A stretch of 64,000 bases of DNA from Fennellomyces sp. T-0311 (Eukaryota; Mucoromycota; Mucoromycetes; Mucorales; Lichtheimiaceae): positions 85,528 to 149,527 of the forward strand of contig JALLLT010000064.1 in the NCBI GenBank assembly GCA_025266875.1, read 5' to 3'. Within the stretch, counting starts at the first letter, position 1; each line of letters starts with the position of its first letter. A program made the position numbers and the translations under genes. The notes beneath the pieces are model-generated. The model searched no databases. It was not told where the DNA came from and saw only the letters and a program-made list of their open reading frames with translations. Shown here piece after piece: positions 1 to 13,054 of this stretch.

Positions 1-486
1 AAAGTGATTTCGGGGGGACAAGGAACCCGGCGAGACTAGCTTACGTGTTCCGGGCGTGGTTGATTCCATTTTCGAGCGACTGTGCACGAGGTTTGTCTCA
101 GCTGTTGTCACACGGCATCGGATCGGCAACGATTCCATTTTTTGAAAAGAGCCAAGTCGGCGGGGCGAATAAAACGTCGTCTCCCAACTTGTGCCCTATG
201 GGAAACCAAAATGTTGTCTGGAAGGAGGGGATGGCGATGGGGAGAGGGGGCTTTTAAAAAGGGCGGCGTGGCGCAAGGGACAGCAACAGCTTACAAACAA
301 TGGGGAAAGGAAAAAGGATATCCTTATGCGCTCACGGAAAGCGGCAACCGGTCACGTCGAACGAGTGCTCGCTCCCCTTCTTATATATTTGAGTCCCGCT
401 CTTTTTTTTTCCTTCCTTCCCCTCTTACCTTTCTTTCTCACTCCTTTTTTTTAGCTTTCAAGAAAAAACACACACACACACACGCA
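1..486. other. 5' flank of the Zn2Cys6 gene
   Basis: No separate gene is supported. An open frame runs upstream of and in frame with the zinc-cluster protein, but its residues are low-complexity and do not resemble a domain. The stretch ends with pyrimidine-rich tracts and a short CA repeat (about 468-484) directly before the chosen start codon, typical of a fungal promoter and 5' UTR. Confidence 0.5.
381..389 (+). promoter_or_regulatory. TATA-like element upstream of the Zn2Cys6 gene
   Basis: TTATATATT lies about 100 nt before the chosen ATG at 487 and is followed by long CT-rich tracts. This spacing fits a core promoter for the zinc-cluster gene. It is inferred only from sequence and position. 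Confidence 0.4.
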
Positions 487-1167
487 ATGACCACCGTTCC
501 CATCGACAAGACTCGACGCAAGCGTCTCAAGGTCGTATCGGCATGTGGCGAATGTCGACGGAAAAAGACCAAATGTAACGGCGAGAACCCATGCACAGGT
601 TGCATCAAAGCCAAAGTCGAATGCAAATATGTGACCTCGCACAAGACCCGAACATTCGTCCGCTCTCCAGCAATGATGATGTCTACGGATAAAACCCAGC
701 AACACCACGCATCACCACAGCAACCCCAACAAGCACACCATCAGCAACAACAGCAACAGCAACAACCCGTCTCGGTCGAGGCCATTGAAGAGCGTCTGGG
801 CGTCATTGAAAATATTCTGCGTGCCTTGTTGAAAGCGCAGCCATCAACGTTGCAATTGCCTGTATTCGGAGGATCCGGCGCGTATCACCCGCGACACGCT
901 CCTCACTCCCATAATTGGCATACGAGCACTCCTCCCATCACACCCACCCCGCGACGGCCAACCTCGGCTTTCCACTTGCCACCGTTACGGGAATCTTCAT
1001 CTACTACATCCTCCTCCTCAACGTCATCTAGCTCAAGTTGCACGTCCATCCGAAACTTGCTCAATGATGATGACACGCTGCCCACGCCGCCCTTGACCGC
1101 CACCTTTCAAAAGACCCATCACCATCACAACCCGCCGCGCGTGTACTACGCCGATGAGTTCCGATAA
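487..1167 (+). CDS. Zn2Cys6 fungal-type transcription factor (short)
   Basis: A predicted 226-residue nuclear DNA-binding regulator. Residues 20-46 carry a full zinc binuclear cluster with the spacing C-x2-C-x6-C-x5-C-x2-C-x6-C (Cys 20, 23, 30, 36, 39, 46), preceded by a basic patch (TRRKRLK) that may serve as nuclear localisation signal. Residues 75-94 are Gln/His-rich. A short helical stretch around 97-117 (VEAIEERLGVIENILRALLK) could be the dimerisation coil usual in this family. The rest is Ser/Thr/Pro-rich and probably disordered. No fungal-specific middle homology domain is present, so this is a small member. The frame stays open upstream, but the ATG at 487 starts directly before the basic region and cluster and follows the CT/CA-rich leader. 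Single exon. Targets are unknown. Confidence 0.85.
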   Translation: MTTVPIDKTRRKRLKVVSACGECRRKKTKCNGENPCTGCIKAKVECKYVTSHKTRTFVRSPAMMMSTDKTQQHHASPQQPQQAHHQQQQQQQQPVSVEAIEERLGVIENILRALLKAQPSTLQLPVFGGSGAYHPRHAPHSHNWHTSTPPITPTPRRPTSAFHLPPLRESSSTTSSSSTSSSSSCTSIRNLLNDDDTLPTPPLTATFQKTHHHHNPPRVYYADEFR

Positions 1168-3530
1168 ACCTTTTTTTTTCTTTTATACATTACAATATGC
1201 TGGTCATAACACAACTTTACAAAAAATTGTACACCTCTTTTTTTTTGTCTTTCTAATTCCCTATACCCAATAGTATATCAAATAAGAACACACATTTTTG
1301 TCCACGCAAAAGAGAGAACCGTTCCATGTGACTTGCGCAATGGAATCAAGGTGTCACAGTTGATCTATCTCGCAAAACCCTCTAGTTTGGGAAAATCTTT
1401 TTGGGAGTAGTCCCCCTTTCCCTCACCTCCTATTTCCTTCATTGGTAGAGCCCATTATGGCCTGTTGAATGTATATTTGGTATCTACCTAATTACCTTCC
1501 CACTCAACACCTGATTTCTTCGCTCGAAAAGCCATCGGTTTATTTTTTGATCAAGATAAAAAAGAACCCTTTATTTGTATCACACCACTTGCATTTGTCA
1601 ATAAAATTTGCTTCCGGGATGCTGCTGTATGTACCATTCGATGAAGAAAATCCAAAGCACATGCAAATCATCAAACAATAGCCTTTTTGTGTCACATAGA
1701 CCTATCATATTTTTAGACGTGCATGTAGTCCCAACTGCAATTCGTTGCATTTTGCAGGTAAGCTAACGTGTTGCTTAAAAGTACAGATGTCCTTGAGATG
1801 ATTAAGCTGCATAGGAGAAAAAAATCTTATTTCTTTTTTTTTACCATGATTCCGTCAAATGTCAAGAGAACAAACGCACAAAAGAAAAAAAAGGCAGGAG
1901 ACACTGCTACTTTTTCTCGAAGTTTAGTATAAAGGAGAGATCGAGAGAGATCGACAAGGGCTTTAGTTTGTGCGTAAATAAGGCTGGGTTTTGAAAGGCC
2001 AATGGATCTACGATAAAAGACGAGACTCAATTAAAGATGTGATATTCCAGGGGAGGGCAGATACATAAACCTTGAAGCCGACTCGTCGGATAAGCGATCG
2101 TCAACTGTTTAGGTACAGTGCATTGTGACTACATAAGGAGAAAATGTCGGTGCCACCTTTTTGGTGCGGACATATCTGATATTGCTTGGTAACGAGAGCG
2201 TTAGCAAACACTTCACCATCATTTATCATCGGTGCGTTTGACTTTGTATATATTGCAATCTTGTCGGAACGCATTGGTATTCTATTAAAAACTTTAAAAA
2301 GTTACCGGGAAACGAATTAAGAAGCATTGAACAAATCGGGTGAGCCCCTGTTTTCCTCGGAGGCGCTGTTACCAACGCATCGGACAAAGCAGCTGTGTGT
2401 ACGTACCTTTTGCAAAGTTTCTCTTGGTCCTCGTATGGCTACGCACAAATGTATTGCAAATATGCGAGCTATATGCATCAAATAGTATGTTATGCATGAT
2501 GATACATGTACGTCATTTTTTATTAAAAGGTAACATTGAAAGTCCCTCGTCGTGGATGACAGCACCATGAAACAGTAAACTGGACCCCCACCCCTTGTGC
2601 TCGGGTCCCATAATTTACAGGGACATTTTCCTACATACACCTTCTACAGTCCCATATCAGACCTAGCTCATGGTTACCGAGTGCTCCTCTATTATGTGTG
2701 TGTCAGACGCACTAACCTTCGAAGCGTCGCTTTCCGTACCTTGTTGAAAACATCATGACGGCGAAGGGTTTCCCTGTGTAATGGCTGTCACTTTGTGCTT
2801 TGACCAGACTCATGGCTTCTATTCTCGGTATAAACAAGTTTGGTTTGACGCAAATACGCGTCAAGGAGAAGAAAAAAGTATATCTTTTTATTGCAAGGAA
2901 CAGAGAGTATCGTACCAAGAGGAGGTGAGTACGTAGCCTTCGCTAAGCCCGAGCTTGTTGGTTCTCCTTTTCAAACTAAGTAGATACTGGCTTACATTTT
3001 CAGCGGTAGGCCAGCCTTCTGGCAAAACGATCTTCATTAAAAAATCTAAAAATACCGTATCGAGATCTTCATAAATAAGGCAAGATGGAAAGGAATGCCT
3101 AATTAGGCCGCTTTTTACAACTCTTGCCAAAGTGACGAAATTCATTTCCACGTTTGCTGAATGCATCACTGCATGATGCACTCTGATTCTCAAGCAAAGA
3201 GAAACCCTGCGTACTTTTTGAAATAAACTTGACGTGAATGATTCCATTTGTACTGGCACACCCAGTGCGTAAACTAAAGTTAGTGTCGTGCATTACTGCT
3301 ATACACTGTGTCGATACAAAGGCATGCAAGCTATCCACAGCTCTGCCATGTCATGACTATCCATTTAACGAATACTTGATGATGCACGACAGACTGTGGT
3401 GGGTGGATCAACATGCCTTTGATGGGAAACCAAGCAACGCCACCGACGACGCATAAAGGATTCGACGCCCGACAACTTTTTTTTTTAAAAAAAAAAGGTT
3501 TTGCAGGATTCAAGCAATTGAAAGCTGTCC
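1168..3530. other. Intergenic region
   Basis: About 2.4 kb between the zinc-cluster gene and the helicase gene. It is AT-rich with several poly-T/poly-A runs. Apart from the weak minus-strand candidate at 2888-3259, I see no convincing gene, RNA or repeat. Confidence 0.5.
2888..3259 (-). other. Weak candidate coding fragment, unknown
   Basis: A 123-codon minus-strand open frame with protein-like composition in its second half (for example DLDTVFLDFLMKIVLPEGW and NVSQYLLSLKRR). I do not recognise a family. No promoter or splice structure is evident and it lies alone in an AT-rich intergenic region. It could be one exon of a small gene, a relic, or a chance frame. Confidence 0.2.
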
Positions 3531-5772
3531 ATGGATCTTTTCAAATTACTCGGAGGAGGAGCACGCTTCGACAAGAAGCGGTTCCAGCATGACATTCAAC
3601 TTTTTGAGGTTCGACCCAGCGTTCATTCCGAAATACATTTACAATCCAATGCTAAACATGCTATACTTTCCAGGGTCCAGAAAAGAATGACAAATCGTTA
3701 AAAAACACAGCAGCAACAGATGCCAAAAAGCGATCACAACTATTGAGCGAAATTGACATTTTAAACGACACTCCTAAACCAACCAAAATTGAAAAGATCG
3801 ATCAAGAGCAAGATCAGGAAGAAACGATCGTAGATGGTAACACGAAAAAAGAAGTACCCAAACCATTTGACTAAAGTCTATGAACAAAGAAGGAGAACCC
3901 ATCGAGACACTGGAGCAAGCCAACGAATTTCGAAAAAGCAAACGTATTCGCGTGTACGGTACCGACATTCCAAACCCTTTCCGCACGTTCCAAGACTTGA
4001 CGACACATCATGGTCTGAAGCCACAGCTGTACAAAAACATCAAGCAGAGCAAGTACGCTTCGCCTACACCCATCCAAATGCAATCGATACCCATCTTCCT
4101 TCACGGCCGCGATTTGATGGCTTGCGCACCGACAGGTTCCGGCAAGACAATGGCTTACCTGCTACCCATCTTGCAGGATTTGGATAAGCCCTCCAAGGTC
4201 GGTTACCGAGCATTGATCATTGCACCTACGCGTGAATTGGCCCAACAGGTAAACCACTTTTGTGTTGTCTATCAAAAAAGTGTACTCACATGGTGTCGTG
4301 TACAGATCGATCGCGAACTGTCAAGAATTGGCGCCAATATGAACATGAAGGTCAACGTGTTGACAAAGGCAACGGCCGCCCACAAGGCACAGAATCCTCA
4401 ACAGAGACAAAAGTTTGGTAGGTGCAGCCTGTGATTGTCTGATCAACCTCGGGCATTAATTGGTGATTGCAGATATCTTGATCAGTACACCGTTGCGACT
4501 GGTGCACGCGATTCGAGAAAAGGAGATTGACTTGAGCAAGTAAGTGGGTGCAATGGCAGGCCGCCATTGGGTACTTACGAACGATGTAGTGTGCGACACC
4601 TCGTATTGGACGAAGCTGATAAGCTGTTGGATCTTGGATTTTTGGAACAAACCGATGAAATTTTCGCCGCATGCTCCAGCACAACTATCCACAAATCATT
4701 GTTCAGTGCGACGTTCTCGTCTACTATTGAAGAGCTGGCGCAATCGGTCATGAAGAGCCCCATCCGTGTTGTTGTCGGTGCACGGTAATGGTTTCCAAGG
4801 CAACATAATTTCAGATACTCAAACTGAACTTGTAGAAATGCAGCCACGGATACAATCAAGCAGGAATTGATTTTCACTGGCAACGAAGCAGGCAAAATGG
4901 TGGCGTTGCGACAATACATACAAAAGGGAATCCGGCCTCCGGTATTGATTTTCGTCCAATCCATCGATCGTGCAAAGGAACTGTTTCATGAACTGGTGTT
5001 TGATGGTATCAATGTTGAAGTGATTCATTCCGATCGAACAAAAGCACAGGTAAATGATGTCATATGACGACATATGGGTTGTTAGCTAAGCAAATGAAAT
5101 CAACAGCGTGATAACATTATCAATCAATTCCGACTTGGAAAAATATGGGTGTTGATCGCCACCGAGTTAATGGCCCGCGGTCTTGATTTCAAAGCCGTTA
5201 ATTTGGTTATCAATTACGATTTCCCGCAGACGGTAGCAAGTTACATTCACCGAATCGGTCGTACGGGTCGTGCCGGACGTGCTGGTGAGGCTGTTACATA
5301 CTATACCAAGGATGATTTGCAGTATTTGAGAAGGTTCGAGATTGCAAGGGGGTTTTTCTCGGTGTGCGTATACTAACTGAACATGTAGCGTCGTCAATGT
5401 CATGCGGGAGTCAGGTTGCGAGGTGCCTGACTGGATGCTTACAATCAAGAAAGCAAAGTGAGTAGGGTTGGCGAGGAGTACTAGCTACAGAGTGATTGAT
5501 CTCCTTTTGCACTTGTTTAGTCATAAGCAGCGGAATGAAGTAAGAAGGGGCATTGAACGAGACACAATCGACACTACCCCAAAGCGAGACAAAGACCAGG
5601 CGGCCAAGAAGAAGTAAGTCGTTTGCCCGCGGATCAAACACGGAAAGACTAACGGGGTCATTTCAGGGAATTGATCGAAGCATCGAAAAAGAGGAAAAAG
5701 CAGCAGCAAGCAAAGGAGAAGAAAAAGAAGGCAAAGAAGGAGACATCTGAACCCGCTGCATCATCATCATAG
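3531..5772 (+). CDS. ROK1: DEAD-box ATP-dependent RNA helicase, Rok1/DDX52 type
   Basis: Predicted 562-residue nucleolar RNA helicase of small-subunit ribosome biogenesis. Eleven exons fit in frame: 3531-3608, 3674-3829, 3877-4248, 4306-4417, 4473-4539, 4590-4784, 4836-5049, 5107-5333, 5389-5457, 5521-5613, 5667-5772. The motifs appear in order: Q motif (SPTPIQMQ), Walker A APTGSGKT (162-169), [12 protein letters not shown] (near 270), SAT, LIFVQS, ARGLDF and [10 protein letters not shown]. The N-terminus ([14 protein letters not shown]) and the C-terminal CEVPDWML segment followed by a Lys-rich tail match the Rok1/DDX52 branch rather than other DEAD-box proteins. The intron before exon 9 has a perfect TACTAAC branch site. 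Introns 1 and 8 begin with GTTCGA, an uncommon donor. The gene converges on URA6, with only 75 bp between stop codons. The exon 2/3 junction is the least certain. Confidence 0.9.
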
Positions 5773-5847
5773 AAACTTTGCATTTTTTCATGTTATTAAA
5801 AGAAAATTAATCCTCGTCTAGTTTGTTTGTAACACTTTTTAACTCTA

Positions 5848-7045
<1,198 letters not shown>

Positions 7046-7355
7046 CCTTTAGAAAAAATATAGAAAAAGGAAAGAGGGCGGGCGGGGGTGAACCGTTAGT
7101 CGGGAATTGAGAACCAAACAGTGGATCGATATACACTTCCTTACAACTCAGCTAACTTGAAATGGCTCCGGTCAAGCCGATGGACTTGCGAGTTCCCATC
7201 CCCCCCAAAAAAAAAACCAGAACCCATGGATCAACAAACAATCCATTTGCCAATGAACGAAAAATAAAGCATAAAAATATTTACTTTTTTTTTTTATTAT
7301 TGTTATTATTATTCTACAGTGAAAGTGTGTGTGTGTTTTTCGGGGGACGGATATT

Positions 7356-8339
7356 TCAAATGCATGGCGCATGGCCTAAAACAAAATGTGGACGTGTTGG
7401 GCGGAGCAAGCATGGAGGAGTCTGAGATTTGCAACGTTTGTTAGGTTGTTGTGCTGTGTTGAAATCGGGCGTATCTGCTCGTGGGCGTTTTGCACCTGAG
7501 CTTGCATAAGTCATCTGAGGAGGAGTAGGCATCAACAGATGATGTTGCTGTTGTTGTGGCAAAACAACGCAGCGACACAAATCCGGCGTCCATGCGAAGG
7601 AAATTTGATGTAGGGAGGCAACGGGTGGTTCGGCTAGTGCATCGGCGACATAGTCACGTAGTAATCGGTGCAGATCGTCAAACACGTTTTGCGATACGTA
7701 AAGCTGATAGTCGGATAGTTCGAGAAAGATGCGCTCCGCTAGATTCACTTCGTGCACCGGTAATCGTGCAATCGAGGCCCAGGCAGAGTTCCGGTACGTT
7801 TTGTCTTGTACATATTTAGAGGCGACGATCAAGCTCGCTAGGAACATGCGTCGGCCGCAGCTGATGTAGTCCCGTTTGATACTTCGAGGCTCCTTTATCA
7901 TGTAGTTCCGGATTGCTTGCTGCGTCTGAAACAGATAACATATCGCTATTTGTGCCGTCGTGTATGTTGTGTGGGATCGTTTCAACACCTCTCGAATAAA
8001 CCCTCGCATCGATACCGGAAAGACCAGCTCACCGACATCTTGGTATATTCCCCGCCACATGATCTCGACCATATTCGTCATGATATCTAAAAGGTATAAT
8101 TGATTGCCGCTTAGCAAAAGATCCAACAACCTTTTTTTTTTTCTCGAGCGAAAAAAGGTGTATATAGTTATCTATATACCTAAAAGTGCCTCAACGTATG
8201 CCAAGCGTCGGTCAACGTTGACAATCCATGGTCGCTGTAGTTGCTGAGGAAACGCGTGTTGCCATCGTATATCTCGTGGTTGCGGCTTGTGATGGTGGAG
8301 ACAGTGCGTTGTTGTAGGACGTTGTCGGCACGAACTCAT
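7356..8339 (-). CDS. PHO85-type (PCL-like) cyclin
   Basis: Likely regulatory subunit of a Pho85/CDK5-class kinase. Two exons, 8339-8180 and 8086-7356, joined in phase 1, give 296 residues. The splice yields a continuous VEALLDIMTNMVEIMW segment, whereas reading through gives a stop. A cyclin box follows (about residues 60-190): VSMRGFIREVLKRS, TTAQIAICYLF, RRMFLASLIVASKYVQDKTYRN, and LPVHEVNLAERIFLELSDYQLYV. This order is typical of the PF08613-like Pcl group. The C-terminus is Gln/Pro-rich with basic KRPR and NKRCK patches, and probably disordered. The start at 8339 was preferred to an in-frame ATG at 8414 because the intervening stretch translates a CT microsatellite, more likely 5' UTR. 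Confidence 0.8.
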
Positions 8340-8353
8340 TGGAAGATAGAGAA

Positions 8354-8356
<3 letters not shown>

Positions 8357-8386
<30 letters not shown>
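8357..8386. repeat. GA/CT microsatellite in the cyclin 5' leader
   Basis: A run of AG dinucleotides directly upstream of the chosen cyclin start, appearing as a CT tract on the coding strand. CT-rich leaders are common in fungal promoters and 5' UTRs. Confidence 0.8.
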
Positions 8387-8389
<3 letters not shown>

Positions 8390-9593
8390 AGAAGCAAGGG
8401 AATTGGATTGACAATCAAGTTAAAAAAAGGGCAGGGGACAGAAGAAAGGGGTGGGGGTTTACACACAGTTTCTCCCGGACAAAGAAGTGCAAGGAGGATG
8501 CCGTACGTTAAAAGTGGTTTTAAAACCTTTCGGATAACGAATTGGGCAAAAGGGCGGACAAAAGGGAAAGAAAATAGCATAGAACAATACGGCGGATGAT
8601 AATAATGACGCCGCACATGGCAATGATGGTGATCGGGCGGAACCAAACAATTCTCGTCGTTCGTATCACAAGCCCATCACGCAGCATGCAAAAGTATATA
8701 TATACTTATAAATGTACACTCCTTCCAAACAGGAATGCTTCCCTTGCTTGTTACAAGCCCATTAATGCAGAAGGAAATACCAAAAGGAGCTCGCCTTTTT
8801 TCGTCAACATACATCGGTTTATACCCAATTACTCATGTAATAGTCGCCCTTAACTGGATGTTCCGTGTCTTGTGGCAAAAAAAACAAAAAGAAAGTTGTA
8901 TGCCCAAAACAAGGCAAACAATGGGATCCGCACCCTGGCCCTGGACCCCCCCAAAAGATTTCGGCCCAACCCCCAAGATCCTGCCCACCCCCAGCCTCCC
9001 ATTCCTCCCCCAAAAAAGTAAACCCGCTGGGAGCAACACACAAATGCAACCCATCCCAATATGGAGACCGTTTATGTAATAAGACTGCACCCGAATGCTT
9101 ACATCTGTAGTTGTAATTGCCATTGTGATTATGGGAAGGGAGAGGGGGTGGGGAGAAGACAATAATGCCGATTCAACCCAATTCCATCCTATTGCTTCCG
9201 TCCTATCTCTCTCTCTCTCTCTCTCTTTACTCTCCCTTGTTGAAATTAGTACCAGTAGGAGCCCGGAAGGAGTAAAAAGAAGAAAAAGAAGCGATAACAA
9301 AACCGTATCGTATAACTGTTTGTTTAGGTAGGAGGCGACTTAGTGATAAGCAAGCCACGTTCTGCTGCTAACCCCCTCACACGCTGCCCGGCATTAGCGT
9401 CTAGCCAGAATGTCTATCAGCCCTTAAATGGCTTGCATACACATACATTTCATCCTTGTCCCCCTTTCAAATGAATAAAAAAAAACACATTATAAACTGA
9501 AGGGCCCCCGGTCATTACAAAGCCGAATACCTTGTTTATTCTTTATTGGATCAAGGGTTGGTTACTTGGAGTGGGATTCGTACTGGGGCATTT
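8387..9593. other. Intergenic region between the cyclin and LUC7
   Basis: Holds a C-rich block (about 8937-9019) with several runs of C on the plus strand and a CT microsatellite at about 9206-9228. Open frames over these tracts are low-complexity translations. No gene supported. Confidence 0.5.
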
Positions 9594-11130
9594 TTAATCA
9601 TATCGGTTTCTTCTCGGTGAACGAGACCGGGACCGTCTCGGGTAGTCTTCGTTGTCGTAATGGCGAGATCGCCTGCTGTAACGTTCAACCTCTCGATCCC
9701 AGTCGTCTTCATTACCACCCCGGCGGTCACGGCTACGACGACGATGCTCATCTCGCTGCTCTCGAACACCGCGATCTCGATCAGAATATCGTCGGTAATC
9801 TCTATCCCTACCTACGTCCCGGCGATCGCGGTAGTCGTAACGTGCACGTGTGTAATCCCTGTCGCGACCAGCGTACGGCTTGGATTGCTGGTTATATATA
9901 GAGAGATAGAGAGAGAGAGAACACCCATATAAATAACTACTGAGTTCCTTTGGTTCTTCTTGTGTAAAAAAGGGTAACTGTACCTTCATCTGATCCAGCG
10001 TCTCACGGATTTTCAGGTAACCTTGGTGCTGCTTACCCTGGTAGTGAGCCTCCAATCGATCCGACGAATCATTAGTAACCAGGAATGCGCCACAGACTTG
10101 GCAAACCTATGACTTGCTCAGTCGTTTTGTTTCGAAAATAACTTGCGGCTTATGTTACCTCCATGCGCTTTTCGGACTTGCTGCCATCAATGTTCTTGAT
10201 AAGGAACCGTGAGTATGTAAAACAGGGTGTGTGACAAATGGGTAAACTTACATCTTTCAGCTGACTCATTTCGGCCTGGAGCTTCTCGACTTCGGCAGTG
10301 AGCTCAGTTGCTTCTTGAACACGTCCTTCTTCACCGGCTTCTTCAATCTTTTTTTGTTTTTTGTTTGTGGGGTTTTTACAATGGGAGGTGACGTCAATTT
10401 ATCTTTTTTGTTTCTTGCCATTGCATATCCATATAAGGGAAATCTATAGAATGGGACACTTACCTTTTGCAACATCTCTTTGATCTTGACGTCTATCAAG
10501 ACGATCTTTTCCTCGCGCTCTTCCTTGCGCAGCTCCGCGAGCTAATCGCCGTTTCAGTACCATGTCAACACACCCCGCATATCGACCCGCCGCCAATTTT
10601 TACCTTATCTTCACCTTGAATGTTCAAGCGACCTTTGCCATTGCGGATTCGACGGCCTAGATCGTTGACAAGCTTGTTGAGGTAATCGTAGAATTCTGCC
10701 TCGTAGTGGTATTTGTGCTTATCGGGAGCATTTTGATATCGTTCCTTCAATCGATCATTGTGAATCTTGTCGCATGGACCTTATATAAACGACACAGTGT
10801 GATTAAGCAATCCAAGCGAAAAAAAAGAGGGTGCATTTCGTTTCCTTACCCAAATCTGACTTAGTGTTTGTGAACAATTGAGACGGACAGTACGCAACGA
10901 GATAGTGTTTGCACACCTAGAACAGAACAAGGATGAGTTTTTTTTTTTTTTCTCGCGGATGAATGGCATGACGTTTTCCAAAAAAAACAACTTACACTGT
11001 CGTCCCAGAAATCCTTGTTGTCTACATCCACATATTGGGACATTAGCTCTTCGAGCATAGCCTTTTGGTAATCTGAGTCATCGGATTAGTTTTCTATGAA
11101 TGCTGGTGGCGCATCCCTTCGCTTACCCAT
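9594..11130 (-). CDS. LUC7: LUC7-family U1 snRNP protein
   Basis: Component of the U1 snRNP that influences 5' splice-site choice. Nine exons in transcript order: 11130-11127, 11072-10996, 10916-10850, 10779-10604, 10541-10464, 10347-10252, 10194-10159, 10106-9984, 9887-9594, giving 316 residues. The first coding exon is only ATGG; joined to exon 2 it gives MDYQKAMLEELM, the expected LUC7 start. The first zinc finger (CCCH) spans VCKHYLVAYCPSQLF to GPCDKIHND. A charged coiled-coil middle follows (LAELRKEEREEKIVLIDVKI, AEVEKLQAEMSQLK), then the second finger VCQVCGAFLV...HYQGKQHQGY. The tail is an Arg/Asp/Tyr and RS-rich region ending in SRSRSPRRNRYD, typical of splicing factors. The acceptor of exon 7 is the least certain junction. 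Confidence 0.9.
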
Positions 11131-13054
11131 TGTTTCTGAGGAAAATAAAGAAAGAACGAGTCCGCCGCAGCCTGCCTTTGCAAGGCAGCAAATAGCCAGG
11201 TGCCTGGGGTAATTTTTGATCCAATCACATTTGACTTGCGCGTTGTATATAGCGAATGCTCCATGGAAGAAAAAGAGTGCCCGATATCTGAAACTAAAAT
11301 AGCACTGGGGCTATCGTTCAGCTTGAAACTGGAACGATAGCTGGTTTATCTTGCTGGCATTTGGACTTTGGCTTCATATTTCCTAATCGCTCCTTCATTA
11401 AAAAGTAGTCGGCGCCTATGACGTAGTTTAATCTATCGCTATGGAATCAGAGAATTCGGATGAGATACAAGTGGGACGCTCGGAATGAGGCATGGATATG
11501 CGTCCCCCCAAACTGGTACGCCATGGTTCATGACAATGTGTACAGCCACTTGATACAAATATATACATATGTCGCTGCTCAGCAATGCAGCGCCACGTTC
11601 ATACCAATTGTCACATGCCGATAAGTACATTGCGACATGGTCTTAAAAATAGTAGGATGATTGCTTTGAATGCTGGGCAACCTCCTCCCACTGATACGTA
11701 CATGCCATTACTCGTTTCTATAAAAGTCCGCCGAAAAACAAAAACTCAATGCACATGTATCGGTATGCTTAAGCGGTGCAAGTGCCTTATTAATACCTGT
11801 AAGTATCTCACTACGCGCATACCATACTATACGGCCTATTCATTTATTTATTATCGAAAACAATGTGCCACTTTTTGTGTGTCTGAGAAGCAAAACGCCT
11901 TGCACTACTTTCGATGGCGGACGTCGGATCAACCAAACTTTAAAAATTGCCCATTTATGTGTGATAAGTTAAAAGAACGATGTTTTAAGGGATACACATC
12001 CTGGGACATACGATGTATACACACCGGAAGGATTGGTTAAAAAATTGCGTACATTGACTGATGAATCATCAACGCCTTGGAGGCTATAAACAGTGACGCC
12101 AAACAACGCGCCTGTTGATCCATGTGACAGAAAGTTATACGCAATACAGCCACATAACCAAATCAAGTTACCACGTTTTGCTGCACATTGAACCATAGAT
12201 CGTCTGCATCCTTGTTTATCAATCTAACCAAGTCCGCCGTTCCGTGCTTAAATGGGGCGTGATTGTGTAAGAAATGGCGCGTCCGGTAGTCACCAAGTCC
12301 ATTGAAAAGAGCAGCGAGTAGACACAAGGACGAAAATACCAGTGAGCTAAACAGGTAAATATTGACAGACGTGAATCAAAAGTTGCTTTATGATAAGCAA
12401 AAGTTGCATGTAGGTTCAGAGGCACTAACACGATCCAGAGATGCCCGATGGATATATGGATCCTGTAAAGGGCTCTCAATACGTGGTAGAGAGTTTTTCC
12501 AGAATTTTCAAATTCAAGTGCCAAGTCGCGCCAGTCAATTTTTAATGATAATTATACGCTGCAATGAAGCTGACTCAGTAGCATCTAGGTGTGAATATAG
12601 AAGTATTAGACGACTCGGCAGTATATCATGATATTCCCTTTGCCATAAATAATAACGAAAGCTGACATCGACGATCGATTTAATTTTTGTTACCCTTGTT
12701 AGTTTAGCGAAAGAGACAGCATGTGGTTGCATATGGTGTGAAACCATCGTCGTCAAACAGCTCCGGGAAAACCGGTTGAAGGATCTTCACGATGATTGCG
12801 TGTGGCTCGTGGGCTACACCAGCCCATTTAACAAACAATTTGAATTTTGTCGACAACTCTTCGGAAAGTGTGGAGCTTGACATACAATCTCAGAAGTCAA
12901 TAAACAACGGATTAAAAGAAAAAAAAACAAACAGAAAACTACATCACTGTACTGATGAAAAAAAAAGCGAAGAAAAAGTGAAATGTATTTACAAAAAGAT
13001 GGAAGATGAAACTATATGTACAAAAGCGAAAGAAACAACAAACAAGAACTTTTT
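11131..13054. other. Intergenic region
   Basis: About 1.9 kb between LUC7 and the Sfp1-like gene. It is AT-rich. An open plus-strand frame near 11585-12040 lacks domain-like composition or splice support. I see no RNA gene, repeat or element boundary. Confidence 0.45.

Noticed and set aside
8212..8646. Minus-strand 144-codon frame over the cyclin leader
   Set aside because: Mostly translation of CT-rich leader and out of frame with the cyclin.
11585..12040. 151-codon plus-strand frame
   Set aside because: Cysteine/threonine-rich composition without motif, no splice support, lies in AT-rich spacer.
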